64,000 nt of DNA from Thermothielavioides terrestris NRRL 8126 (Eukaryota > Ascomycota > Sordariomycetes > Sordariales > Chaetomiaceae), in NCBI RefSeq assembly GCF_000226115.1, contig NC_016461.1, positions 3,658,001 to 3,722,000 of the forward strand. The letters run 5' to 3'. Made by a program: the position numbers and the translations under genes. The number at the start of each line of letters is the position of its first letter. The stretch's first letter is position 1. Shown here piece after piece: positions 45,592 to 55,016 of the stretch. The notes beneath the pieces are model-generated. The model was not told the DNA's origin. It searched no databases and saw nothing but the letters and a program-made list of their open reading frames with translations.

Positions 45592-46435
45592 TCAGTTGGG
45601 TTGCAGATCTTCCCTGCCGTCCTGCCAACTTGAACAGTTCACACACCGCAAGGCCTGCAGCGGGTCAGCCCAAGCCCTATTCGTCACCTGAGTTGAGACT
45701 CATGCACTCACCTTCTCATTGATCCTCTTCCGGCAATACCGGCTGTGTAACAACGCGTGTTAATCCTTCCCTAATCAAGAAAATCGGAATCTTGGATTGA
45801 ACGTACCACTTAACCATGTGCTTGATGATCGGATCCCGCGAGAAATACTGGTACACGGCGGCCAGGCCATAGAGCGAGAAGCCGACGCCCATGAAATTCA
45901 GCAGCCGATTCAAGAAGACCCTAGCAGGCACCAGTAAAGCTGTCCGTCAGCACACAACCAGGCCACCATATCCTATCCCATCCCTCCAGCAAACAACCAA
46001 CCAAACGAAACAAGACTCACCCATACGCCATAACAACCGCCCCATCATCCCTCGCCTGCTGCAGGGTATTATACCCCCCCTCCCCCCCACCCCCTCCCTG
46101 TGGCCGCCGGCGTTCGGCCCGGGCCGCAGGACGGCGAACTTCTCCCGTCCTCCAGGTTGCGGTTCAGCGGCAGCAGCACCGACAGCGGCGGCAGCAGCAC
46201 GTCGCTGACCAGCGACGTCACCATTACAGCGCCGTGAACATGGACGCCAGCACCAGCCCGAACGCGATCTCCAGCACGTTGCCCCTGGAAGGGCGAAGTC
46301 CGCGAACCCCTGCAGGAAGTGGCTTGCCCGCTGGCGCGACTCGTCTAGGAGTGGGCGGGTGTCGGGATCGTCTGCGTTGATGGAGGAAGCGGTGGAGGAG
46401 GGGGGGCGGTCGGGGGTGAGTGGTAGGCGGGGCAT
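45592..46435 (-). pseudogene. MscL-type mechanosensitive channel gene with several frameshifts in exon 1
   Basis: Exons complement of 46021..46435, 45807..45920, 45712..45742 and 45592..45654. The last three are intact and read GVFLNRLLNFMGVGFSLYG, then KCRYCRKRINEK, then ALRCVNCSSWQDGREDLQPN, the second transmembrane helix and the Cys-rich tail seen in fungal MscL proteins. Exon 1 starts normally (MPRLPLTPDRPPSS to HFLQGFADFAL), but the conserved first-helix region is spread over different frames: NVLEIAFGLVLASMFTAL, then TSLVSDVLLPPLSVLLPLN, then FAVLRPGPNAGG, then YNTLQQARDDGAVVMAYG. Four shifts are seen, near 46289, 46226, 46160 and the G-run at 46074-46100; each behaves as +2 (or -1), two look like 5-base insertions, and one passes through a TAA. 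Splice signals are all sound. It is either a recent pseudogene or a locus with assembly errors. A normal gene would encode a stretch-gated membrane pore. Confidence 0.8.
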
Positions 46436-47020
46436 TTTTTTTTCTCTTTTGGTTTTCCTTTCTCTTTCGGCGTGTGTTGTTGGGCCGGTGTTGAGACGGG
46501 GAATTATGGATTGGATGGGGGAAGTATGGTGGTGACTGCTGGGATGGTAGATGGGCGTAATTGGGGGAGGGAAATTGGCGGGTTTGGGATTAGGACTAAA
46601 CAGAGTTCACAGCATCATCGCACCTGGTCACGACAAGAAGGAGCCAGAGTCGAGGGGTGTTGGCCTAACTCGGCCGCCGTTCCGTTCGGCTGGGCTGGAC
46701 CATGGCTCCCAACAAGTCAAATCTACTCAACGCAACTCAACGCAAATCAACGCAAATCAACGCAAATCGGCCCTGTTCGCAAGCAAATACGGCCCAGTAT
46801 TTGACTTGTTTACTTGCAAATATTTGCCAAGACCGCATACTGGTCAGTGCTTCGCAGGATGCCGCCCAGCCCAGCCCAGCCCAGCCACCACAGCCACCAA
46901 CAACAGCCCTGTTTTTTCCCACCCTCTGGAGTCTGGGCATACAAAATGGAGCCAGCCGTGGAGCCACGTCGCATCACAACGACTTTAACCGGGTCAACCC
47001 AGCGAGCCCACCAAGTGCTG

Positions 47021-47447
47021 ATGGCTAAAGAGGTCCCGCCAAGACTAATTTCGGCCAATTGTCGGCAATGTTTTTACAACGTTTTTACGCAACCCCGATC
47101 GCCAAGGCGTTTTCGCTATCGCCAAGGGGTTTGCACTATCGCCACGGGTTAGCCACGGGTTAGTTCGCCGGGGGTGCGGGGGGCGGCGCCAGCCCTCCGC
47201 TGGTTAGGGTAAGGGTTATAGTTAGGGTAAAGGTCAAGGTTAGGGTAAGGGTTAACTTCGTTTTCTTTTTTTTCGATTTGGTTGAGGTTTCGTAAAGTTG
47301 TTGCAACGAGTCTTTGCGATTGTTCGTTGTTGATGTTGCTCGAAGTCGTCTCGTAGCCCCGTCGTGGCCCCGCTTACCCCGTGGCGATTGTAAATACTTG
47401 TAAGCGGCAGTCTCCGAAATTAGTCTTGGCGGGACCTCTTTAGCCAT
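47021..47447. mobile_element. 427-bp MITE-like element sharing termini with the 6-kb transposon
   Basis: A perfect 34-base inverted repeat at 47021-47054 and 47414-47447 begins ATGGCTAAAGAGG; from TAAAGAGG on it is almost identical to the terminal repeats at 29341 and 35349 (TAAAGAGGTCCCGCCAAG). The interior shows no transposase and no RIP bias, but holds telomere-like repeats and short CTATCGCC repeats. CAAGTG occurs just outside both ends (47012 and 47455) but at unequal distance, so I do not call it a target-site duplication. It is best read as a non-autonomous derivative or relative of the Mutator-like family. Confidence 0.78.
47201..47256 (+). repeat. Telomere-like TTAGGG/TAAGGG repeats inside the 427-bp element
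   Basis: Three TTAGGG units and several variants (GTAAGGG, GTAAAGG, TCAAGG) in about 55 bases. TTAGGG is the telomere repeat of most filamentous ascomycetes. The array is degenerate and interstitial. Confidence 0.75.
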
Positions 47448-47588
47448 AACCCAGCAAGTGCCACAGCCACAGCCATACATACGGATCCATCTGTGGCCTC
47501 TGTGGGCCAGTCCGCGCTCATGGAGGCGTTACGACGCGGCCGTCCGAGCGTTGTGCGGGAGGTCTGGGCAGGGCGCAGGCGATCTGGG

Positions 47589-47642
47589 ATTATGTAAGCA
47601 ATTGCTTAGTCAGAAATTATGTAAGCAATTGCTTAGTCAGAA
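47589..47642 (+). repeat. Exact 27-bp tandem duplication with a 14-bp palindrome
   Basis: Two identical 27-base units (47589-47615 and 47616-47642), each containing the perfect palindrome TAAGCAATTGCTTA. It lies in the right arm of the outer short element. Confidence 0.9.
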
Positions 47643-47933
47643 AAAACAAAACTGGCCACTCTCGATTTTATTGCATTTTTGAGCGATTTAGCCATTGCGA
47701 GTGCTGGAGAGCCAGAGAGCCAGAGAGCCAGAAAGCCAGGCAGGGCATGGAAAGAGTGGGTGGGGCATGGCAAAAGTGGGGGGGTCTGTCAGGGTTAGGG
47801 ATATATATGGCGATTTGACTCGATTTGACAACGACTTGATCAAATACAAACAAGTCAAATATGGTCGCCATGCACCCAAATCAAGGCAAATGGAGCTTCA
47901 TATTTGACTTATTTGACTTGTTGGGAGCCATGG

Positions 47934-48432
47934 ACTGGACTGGCACAAGGAAGCATGAAGGTCGGTAGGTAGGTAACTCGGTCGGGTCGCTCCCAGAACA
48001 TGAGGGCGCCTTCGACGTCACCGTTCCTTGGCAACGACCAGGGTACCTAACATTAATCCACACAGACACTGGTTCTCGGCTGCCCTGAGCTTGCTGAGCT
48101 TGCCCAGAACGGGCCACTGACTGCATGCCAAGACTTCTGGGAGTTCCCGGACATCAACAAACGGATCGAGATGTTATCTGTCCAGACAATAACCATTTTA
48201 GTCGCTTTCCAGAATCAGATTGTACATGAACAACAAAAGCCGGTGACTATCCTATAATACCCCGAAGAAACCATGGATCGATCCAAAAGTCGAATCTCGA
48301 TGAATCCAGCAAACGCCCCAACCCCTCCAGCACCCCAACCCATACAGACAGACGCTATTTGCTTGTACTTGTACACCGTATCCGAAAACGAGAGCGTAAT
48401 GCCATAAAGAGCACCTCGGAGAAAGTATAAAT
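47934..48432. other. Spacer between the nested elements and the GAGYGAC array
   Basis: About 500 bases without a recognisable gene. It holds GTAGGTAGGTA-like sequence near 47964, common in sordariomycete intergenic DNA. Confidence 0.45.
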
Positions 48433-50240
48433 GAGCGACAAAAGCAGAGGAGGAAAAAACGAGTGTGACGAATGGAATGGACGCATTGCAACGCGAAGCC
48501 CGTCGGTTACTTCAAGAAAGGAGCGGCTGAGTCGACTGAAGATGGTGCCGGACAAAGAGCGATTGATGATAGAATGGACGGTAATGGCCGAAGCACGGAG
48601 CGGTAAGCCTGTAATGGCTCTGGTAAGGAGCGACGATGTCGTGTAACAAGACGGGTGCTTATCGAAAGGGGCGACGAAGAGAGTGAAGAGTGACCAAGTC
48701 GTTGAACGATTGACAACGTGCGGCGGCGATCCTTGGTTGACCAAAGAGTGACGATATCGGGTCGAGGCGGCGCTCCTGAGAAGGGACCGTCCAGAAAGGT
48801 AAAGAGCGGCAGACTGAATAGAACGAATGTCGACGGCGTTGGGCCGCAGGGGTCTGGCAATGAGTGACAATGAAGTCTCTCGAGGCGTTGCTCGCTGGGT
48901 AGAGCGATAAACGAGTGACAAGTTAGTTGGGTTCGCCAACAATGAACGATTGGCAAAGCGATTGGACCATCCGGTTTGACAACGAGTAACAGTGAGGTCT
49001 CAAGACGGTGATCGCTGAATGGAGCGGTAAAACGAGTGCAAAGTGCCAGATCAAACGAACGACTGACGGCATGACCGGGTTGTAGGAAGCGTGAGAAGGA
49101 GTGACTGTGGTCTGTAGAGACAGTGCTTTCTGGAAAGAGTGACAGCGTTTTCTGAAAAGAGCGATGTAGCGAGCAAGGCGTGACGAGTTGACTAAAAGAT
49201 CGGCAATGCGGTAGAGACTTGAAGCCCGGAAAAGGAGTGACGATGCAGTATCGGCATAGCGTCGTAAAGAGCGACCAAGCGAGCGTACATCCGACTCTGC
49301 CAATTGGTTCAGAGCCAGATGATGGGTCGGGAGGCTATGCGAAAGAGCGATGAAATGCCGTACCGAGTACAGTAGGTATCGTAAACACTGAGGAAGCGAG
49401 CAAAAGAGCGACGATGCGACCAAGCACCGCAAAGAGCGACGAAGCGAGTAACGAATGACAAGTTGGTCCAAGGGCCGCCGGCGGGTGTGGTAAGACGGTT
49501 CAAGAAGGAGTGACAAAGTAGTCCGTTGATAGCAAAGCTGAACGAGCGATCAAAATAGTAGGGGTAACGAATGGAATGAGTGATAAGACAGGCTGGGTGA
49601 GAAAGAGTGGCTACCCCGTGTCGAGTATAAAACCAAGAGAAGGACGAAGAGACCAAAGACTGACATACTGGCTCCAAGGATTGACAACCGGTCGGGTCGG
49701 AGCCGTTTATAAAATGAGTGACAAGTCAGTCGTATCGAGTGCAGTCTAGAAAGAGCCACAGTAAAGAGTGACAGGTCGACTCAACGAGCGGAAGTTTTTG
49801 TAGGTCCATAAAGCACTGGATGAGGGAGCGACAGTACCGGAGAAGATGTTCCCGGGGCGAAAAATAGCACAAGCGAGTGTCGAGGTCGGCAAGACTGCAC
49901 GATACTAAAGGTATAACGGTCCAAAGCGGGTTCCCGAGTTAGCACAAGCAGTACAGGTGGTGCACGGTGAGCGAGTGGATGTCTCAATCAGCGAGTGATA
50001 AGGTGTGAACGAATGTCGAACCCAAGGCGTGTGGGCGGACACGAAGCTTCGAAGGAGTTGGGTCTTGAGAGGGACGAGCGTCGGAAGAAGGAACGTAAGT
50101 AGCGAGTATGGCAGCGGTAGAGCGTTGAGCAAAATGAGTGGCGAGAGGAGCGAGCGTTGGAAAGAGCGAGCGTCGAAGAGAGCGTCGAGAGCGTCGAAGA
50201 GAGCGAGAGCGTCGAAAAGGGCGTCGAAAAGAGCGAATGT
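48433..50240 (+). repeat. Degenerate array of a GAG(T/C)GAC motif
   Basis: GAGTGAC or GAGCGAC occurs at 48433, 48628, 48688, 48746, 48862, 48913, 49099, 49137, 49235, 49269, 49406, 49434, 49508, 49716, 49766 and 49826, all on the plus strand, with near-misses (GAGTGAT, GAGCGAT, GAGTAAC) between. Preceding bases are often AAA or GAA, giving AAAGAGCGACGAAGCGAG-like boxes. The last part (50160-50240) passes into GAGCGTCGAA tandem repeats. Spacing is irregular (28-195 bases). Minus-strand frames across it (Ser/Leu/Arg-rich) arise from the motif composition and show no domain. I do not recognise the array; it is bounded on the right by the SUR7-like gene. Confidence 0.7.
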
Positions 50241-50309
50241 AAAGTAAGCACCGAGTGTCGAAGGAAACGGATATCAGCCAAACCGGGCGATCCCTAAACT
50301 TCCCACCTC

Positions 50310-51600
50310 TCAAGGCCTCCCCGAAACGGGCTCAGCAGGCCCTCCATTGATGGGCTCCTCATAGAACCCATTTGCATCCTCCTGCACCGTGCTCGCCGCC
50401 GACACGTTCTTCTCCGCGTACGGCTCCCGCGCGACCTGCATCCGACTGCGGCCGTCGTCGTCGCGCGCGCGGCGGTAGACGCAGAACAGCAGGGCCAGCG
50501 CGGCCGTCGTCAGCACCAGTGACATCCACAGCAGAAAGTACAGCGCCGAGCTGGTGGCCGCTGCCATGCCCGACGCCGACGCGCCGCCGTTGACCGTGCG
50601 CTTGACCTTCTCCGCCACGGCCGTGGTGCCGACCACGCCGACGAACGACAGCAGCCAGCCGAAGCCGGTCGCGCCCAGCGCGCCCAGCAGCAGCATCATC
50701 ATCATCAGCGGCGGTGCCCGTGCCCGCATCACGCTCTCGGCCACTACCGCGGCCGCCGACAGGGCAAACCCCGCGGCGACAGCGAGCGTGGCAAACAGCA
50801 GGATGAAGCTCATGGCGGCGAGCGCGCGGGGGATGAGGGCGAGCGCGGCGCGGGCGTCGGGCGCGAGGTCGAGGTCGCGCAGCGCGAGCTGGAACGGCCC
50901 GGCCTGCAGCTGGCCGTCGAGCGTGGCGGCCAGGTCCGTGTCGCGCGGGTGGAACTTGGGCGTGCACGACTGCACGTCCGGGTCGCCGGCGGCGTCGTTT
51001 GGCGCGCGGTAGTAGTCGCCCTCGCAGAGCGCGCCCAGGTGCACCGAGTAGTACTCGCTGATGCCGATCGCCGTGGCGATGCTGATCGTGGCCGCTGCCT
51101 GGCTGGGAGTAGCGTCGCGCGTCAGGTGCAGGGCCTGGTTGGCGCGGCATGCATCTCTGGCCGTTCCGGCGACCAAGTCGGCTGCCTTGTTGAGGATGGA
51201 GTCGCTGATCTGCCGTTGTGGGCTGCCACCGCCCAGAAGCGCTGCCACCTGGCCGATGCCGTTGGTAACGGTGCCCGACGACGAGGGGACGGCGCTGCCG
51301 GCCGTGATGCAGTCGTCCTTCGCCGCCTGGGAGAGGTCAGAGGTTTCGAGCAGGCTTTTGCCGAGCGAGGACGTGTTAAACTGGCCGCGGTCCCTGTTAG
51401 TACGGGCTCATGCATGCTTCGAAACGTAGAGGGGAGGAACTCACGCGGATGACGGCGACTCCCTCAAGGTAATTTGGCTTCATGCCCGACGACAGGGCAA
51501 TGGCCATGAGTAGGAAGGCGAAGAAGGAGCAGGCGATGGGCGCGATCCTCAGCATCACGTCCCCCAAGCGCCCTCTGGCGCCGGTACCGAAGCCTCGCAT
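50310..51600 (-). CDS. SUR7/PalI-family four-transmembrane protein
   Basis: Exons complement of 51445..51600 and 50310..51380; 408 aa. SUR7/PalI proteins sit in the plasma membrane, in eisosome-associated domains (Sur7) or as ambient-pH sensors helping PalH (PalI/Rim9). Predicted helices: 19-39 (IAPIACSFFAFLLMAIALSSG), about 239-264, about 277-303 and about 330-354, with a large extracellular loop between helices 1 and 2 that includes FNTSSLGKSLL right after the junction and paired Cys residues (SVHLGALCEGDYY, VQSC). The cytosolic tail is charged, with REPYAEKNVSAAS. The acceptor was set at 51381/51382 because it keeps phase and gives the family-like FNTS; a nearer AG would shift frame. Whether it is Sur7-like or PalI-like is not decided by what I can see. 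Confidence 0.85.
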
Positions 51601-52859
51601 GTTGGAAGGGAACGACTATGTCGGATCAAAAGGGACCAGCCCCTGATCCCCTGTGCAAAGGAGCGGCAGAGGAAAACCACCTCCACAGAAAAAACGAGCG
51701 TGTGACAAGGAATGTCACCCGCCCATGGCAGGCAACAAGAAAAAAACAATGCCGAAGGAAGAAAAGAAAAAGAACAGAAAGGAACAATGTGTTCCAGGGC
51801 GAATATCCCGAGGGATGCTGAGGAGAGAGGAGAAGGGCTCAAACCTCGGTGCTGATGTTGCACTATATACCCAACACCATGACAGACAGCACTGCTGCAT
51901 CTTGGCCTGTGAACATCAAAACAGCCAGCAGACAAACTGGATTTGGCCCTCATCGAGTGTCGTGGTCTGACCTGTCTCGGGCCGGGTGAGCTCAGTGGTT
52001 CAGACGAACCGGCCCGCTGTTAGCGCTCAGCACTGACTCGAGAGAAACAATCGCTCTAGCTAGGGAGACGTGAAAGTGAAAGGGGAAACAGCCAAGGCGA
52101 ACGAGTTGGGATGGCCGCATTGTCGCGGGTCTGATGCGGAACAGGGACGCAGCCAGCCAGCCCAGCAGGGTAGCAGGCCGATCGTTCACTATTGGCGGTC
52201 AGGGGGCAGGGGAAGGCTAACTAGCAGGCGTTGCCGATTTCTCCGTGGAGCCGGGCCGGAGATCGTCCACCGCTTGGGGGGCTATGGTGCTGTTCAGATG
52301 TTTCTGGTCGACTCCCCCGGACAGGGAGAAACGGCTGTGGTGTTTTTGGCGTCGAGCCGCCCGGACACACGCCCATTTTGCAGGCGCTCTTTCCGGGTTG
52401 GAGACCGGATTCGACGCTGAGATGGGCCGATCGAGAAAGCAATTGTGGGCCCCGTGGCTCGTTTTTCTATGTGCGCCGATTTGGGCGACCGGGTTCCGAC
52501 CGCGCTGGTCAACCCGCTGTCAAGTTGTTGCCGAGTTTCGTAATCCGGTCCTGCGACAGGGTCTGGGCCCGGATTTCCGACCCGGTCCCCACTTTTCCCG
52601 AATCGCCGGCCGGTCCCGGCCCGGCGAAAACAGCGCCGCTTGGCGTTTCAACTCATCCGTCAATGAGACATGCATCTGCAACCCAATCCTCGACCTTGGA
52701 ACGATTTGTCGCAGCAGCCCCAATTGTGTTTTCCTTGGAAACAAAAATGAACAACGCAACCGGCCTAAACGAAAGCGAGAGAGCATTGGTATCAAATCAT
52801 GACATTGGGGCTTGCAAGAGAAAACAGCGCTACGTATACAATCCTCCGTCTACAACCGC
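51601..52859. other. Intergenic region, SUR7-like promoter and 3' flank of the nitronate monooxygenase gene
   Basis: About 1.26 kb, with an A-rich purine stretch near 51725-51785. Nothing coding was recognised. Confidence 0.5.
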
Positions 52860-54191
52860 TCACAACTTGGAAACGTATGAGTTGCCCTTCTTGATCCAAG
52901 CAACCGCGTCGTTGACAAACTCGTCCACAATCTCCTTCGCCGGCTTCTTCTCGTTGACGACAGCGGCGCACTGACCCATGAGGAAAGGCCGGAACTGATC
53001 GAGCAGCTCGTCCACATCCACGTCGTCGTCGGCGCTGGCGTTCATGAGGCCAGAACCCTTGATGGCGGGCGTCTCCTGGGCCTCGCCCGACATGACCTTG
53101 TCGAGATCCGCCTCGTAGGGGATCTTGCCCTTGGAGGTGAGCTCCTTGATCTCCTGCTGGCGCTCCTCCTCCCAGTTCATGATGTAGGGATTCTTGCGCA
53201 CGCGCAGCGGGCGGCCCGTGAAGATCAGCGTGCGGATGGTGTCGTCGAAGCTGGCGGTGCGCACGGCCTCCTTGTGCGACTCGGGCGCGCCAGCCTCCTC
53301 GGAAAGGACGAACCGGGTGCCCACCCACACGGCGCTGGCGCCCATCATCAGCGCAGCCGCCAGCAGCTGGCCGTTGTGGATACCACCCGCCGCAATCACC
53401 TGCACGGGCTTGCCGGTGAGCGGCGACTTGTGCCCCTTGCAAGCCTGGACGACGGCGGGGATCAGGACCGTCGTGGCAATATCGCCCGTGTGACCGCCGC
53501 CCTCGCCTCCCTGGGCGCAGATAATGTCGACGCCGAGATCGAGGCACTTCTTGACGTGCTTGGGGTGGCCGATCATGTTCATGTAGAAGACGCCGTTCTT
53601 GTGCAGCTTCTCGACGACGTGCTTCGGGGGAACACCGACGGCCGAGACGAAGAGCTTGGCACCCGACTCGATAATGATGTCGATCAACTGGTCAAGCTTG
53701 CCCTTGGTGTAGTCGTAGCTAGCGAAAGGCAAAACCAACAGGTCAGCGGGGGTCACCCAAACTGCTTGCGCGCGGCGGTGGGCCTACTTGGTTTTCCGGG
53801 CGTTGCCGCCGATCTGGGGCAGCAGAAGGTCGACGCCGAACGGCGCGTTCTTGTCCCTGAGATGCGACTTGAGCTCGTCGATCTGGTCCCTGAGCATTTC
53901 GGGAGTGTAGTTGATGCCGCCCAGAACACCCAGGCCGCCGGCATTTGTGACCGCCGCCGCCAGCTTCGGGCCGGCGGCGACATTCATGCCGGCGAGCAGG
54001 ATGGGGTGGTTGATCTTGAAAAGATCGGTAATTTCGGTGCGGATTTTCTCTGCAGCGCGCCAAAAGCAAGGGGTTAGTTAACCACTGTCAGCCACTGCTC
54101 CCACGCCGGTGCTGTGGCGCACGCTGATCGCGATGACGTCGCGCGGCGGCAGCAGGCGAGATGGGGGGGGTCACTCACGAGGAGAAGCCAT
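52860..54191 (-). CDS. Nitronate monooxygenase (2-nitropropane dioxygenase family)
   Basis: Exons complement of 54179..54191, 53788..54049 and 52860..53718; 377 aa. FMN-dependent TIM-barrel enzymes of this family oxidise nitronates such as propionate 3-nitronate and protect against these toxins. The first coding exon is only 13 nt (MASP plus one base). The product then reads QKIRTEITDLF, NHPILLAGMNVAAGPKLAAA, GGLGVLGGINYTPEML, ARKTNYDYTKGKLDQ across intron 2, IICAQGGEGGGHTGDIATT with the conserved active-site His, VIAAGGIHNGQLLAAALMMG and VWVGTRFVLSEEAGAPE, the phosphate-binding and substrate loops. The C-terminal 100 residues form the usual helical cap. No targeting peptide is seen; cytosolic or peroxisomal location cannot be told (end VSKL is close to but not a standard PTS1). 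It is divergent from FOL1. Confidence 0.92.
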
Positions 54192-55016
54192 GGCGCCGGT
54201 TGTGTCTGGAATAGCAATGGTATCAAAGCCGGATTAAAATGCAAGCCTGCAAGTATTGAAGTAAATGTGTTGCTCAAGAGAAACCCGGATCCGACTGGGA
54301 GGAGACAGACGGACGACAAACATCAAGGGTCCGGGGAAGGAGCGCCATCTTGAACCGAGGAGCGAAGAGCTAGGGGTTCGGCAGCGCCTAGCCCAGCCCG
54401 GGCCATTGGGGCGTTGTGCCGAGGTTGGCCGTCGCTCCACGCTAACCAGACTGAAAGTGCGGAGGCGAGCCGGTGCCGAGGCACGGTTGAGTGTGGGGCA
54501 GGCAGTTGGTTAGGTGATGGTCGACTCGGGAAGTCACTCACGGTTATCGCGATGCCTGAATGACTTGCAGGTTTGTTCTTGACAGCGAAATCTTGGACAA
54601 CTCCGATCCCGGCCAGCAGCAGCCGGCGACATTATCCATTACGGAGTACCTTGCTGTGTAACTCATGTATTCCCCCCTGCGTGTCCAACATGCTGCGGCG
54701 TGTGCTGCCGCTGGTCCAATGGCGGCCCTGCGGCTTCGGCCGGATATCCCAAGCAGAACTGCCCGTGTCGTCGACCAGAGCAATCTGTTGTCTTTGAAGT
54801 GATTTCTTCACACGCGGACGACGCGGTCTCAGACGGGCTCAGGCAGGCTCTGACGGAAAAGGTCAGCCGCATGGATTCAAATTCGCGAACATCAATAAGC
54901 TGACTCAGCTGGGCCAGCATGACCCTAACCCTCGCTGTCTGCTCAAGTGGGATGTGGAGCCTCCAAGCGATCACGGCTGGATTCTCAGTGAGCTCGAGTG
55001 AGCTCAGCATGCGGCG
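54192..55016. other. Divergent promoter region of the nitronate monooxygenase and FOL1 genes
   Basis: About 825 bases between two divergently transcribed genes. It holds a TGACTCA at 54901-54907. No gene was recognised. Confidence 0.55.
54901..54907 (+). promoter_or_regulatory. TGACTCA site (Gcn4/CPC1 type) upstream of FOL1
   Basis: A perfect TGACTCA starting 116 bases before the FOL1 ATG, the same distance as the site before HIS5. A single 7-mer can occur by chance; the matching position makes it worth noting. Confidence 0.45.

Larger units (their letters stand above)
46700..47933. mobile_element. Short inverted-repeat element (outer, 1.23 kb) with a second element nested in it
   Basis: A perfect 23-base terminal inverted repeat lies at 46700-46722 and 47911-47933, beginning CCATGGCTCCCAACAAG. 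Subterminal sequence is also inverted: TATTTGACTTGTTT near 46798 recurs inverted near 47850-47865. It contains short CAAATCAACG direct repeats near 46735-46765 and GAGAGCCA repeats near 47707-47735. If the element starts at CATGG, both flanks carry GAC, a possible 3-bp target duplication. There is no transposase frame, so it is a non-autonomous (MITE-like) element. The 427-bp element at 47021-47447 lies inside it, making the outer element the older insertion. Confidence 0.72.

Noticed and set aside
47005..47465. CAAGTG on both sides of the 427-bp element as a target-site duplication
   Set aside because: The two copies are at different distances from the inverted repeats (about 3 and 7 bases), so they do not abut the element.
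48355..50313. Series of Ser/Leu/Arg-rich minus-strand frames as a possible gene
   Set aside because: They overlap in several frames, have no domain, and their composition follows from the GAGYGAC motif on the other strand.
53274..54077. 267-codon plus-strand frame over the nitronate monooxygenase gene
   Set aside because: Antisense shadow; the minus-strand product has all family motifs in phase.
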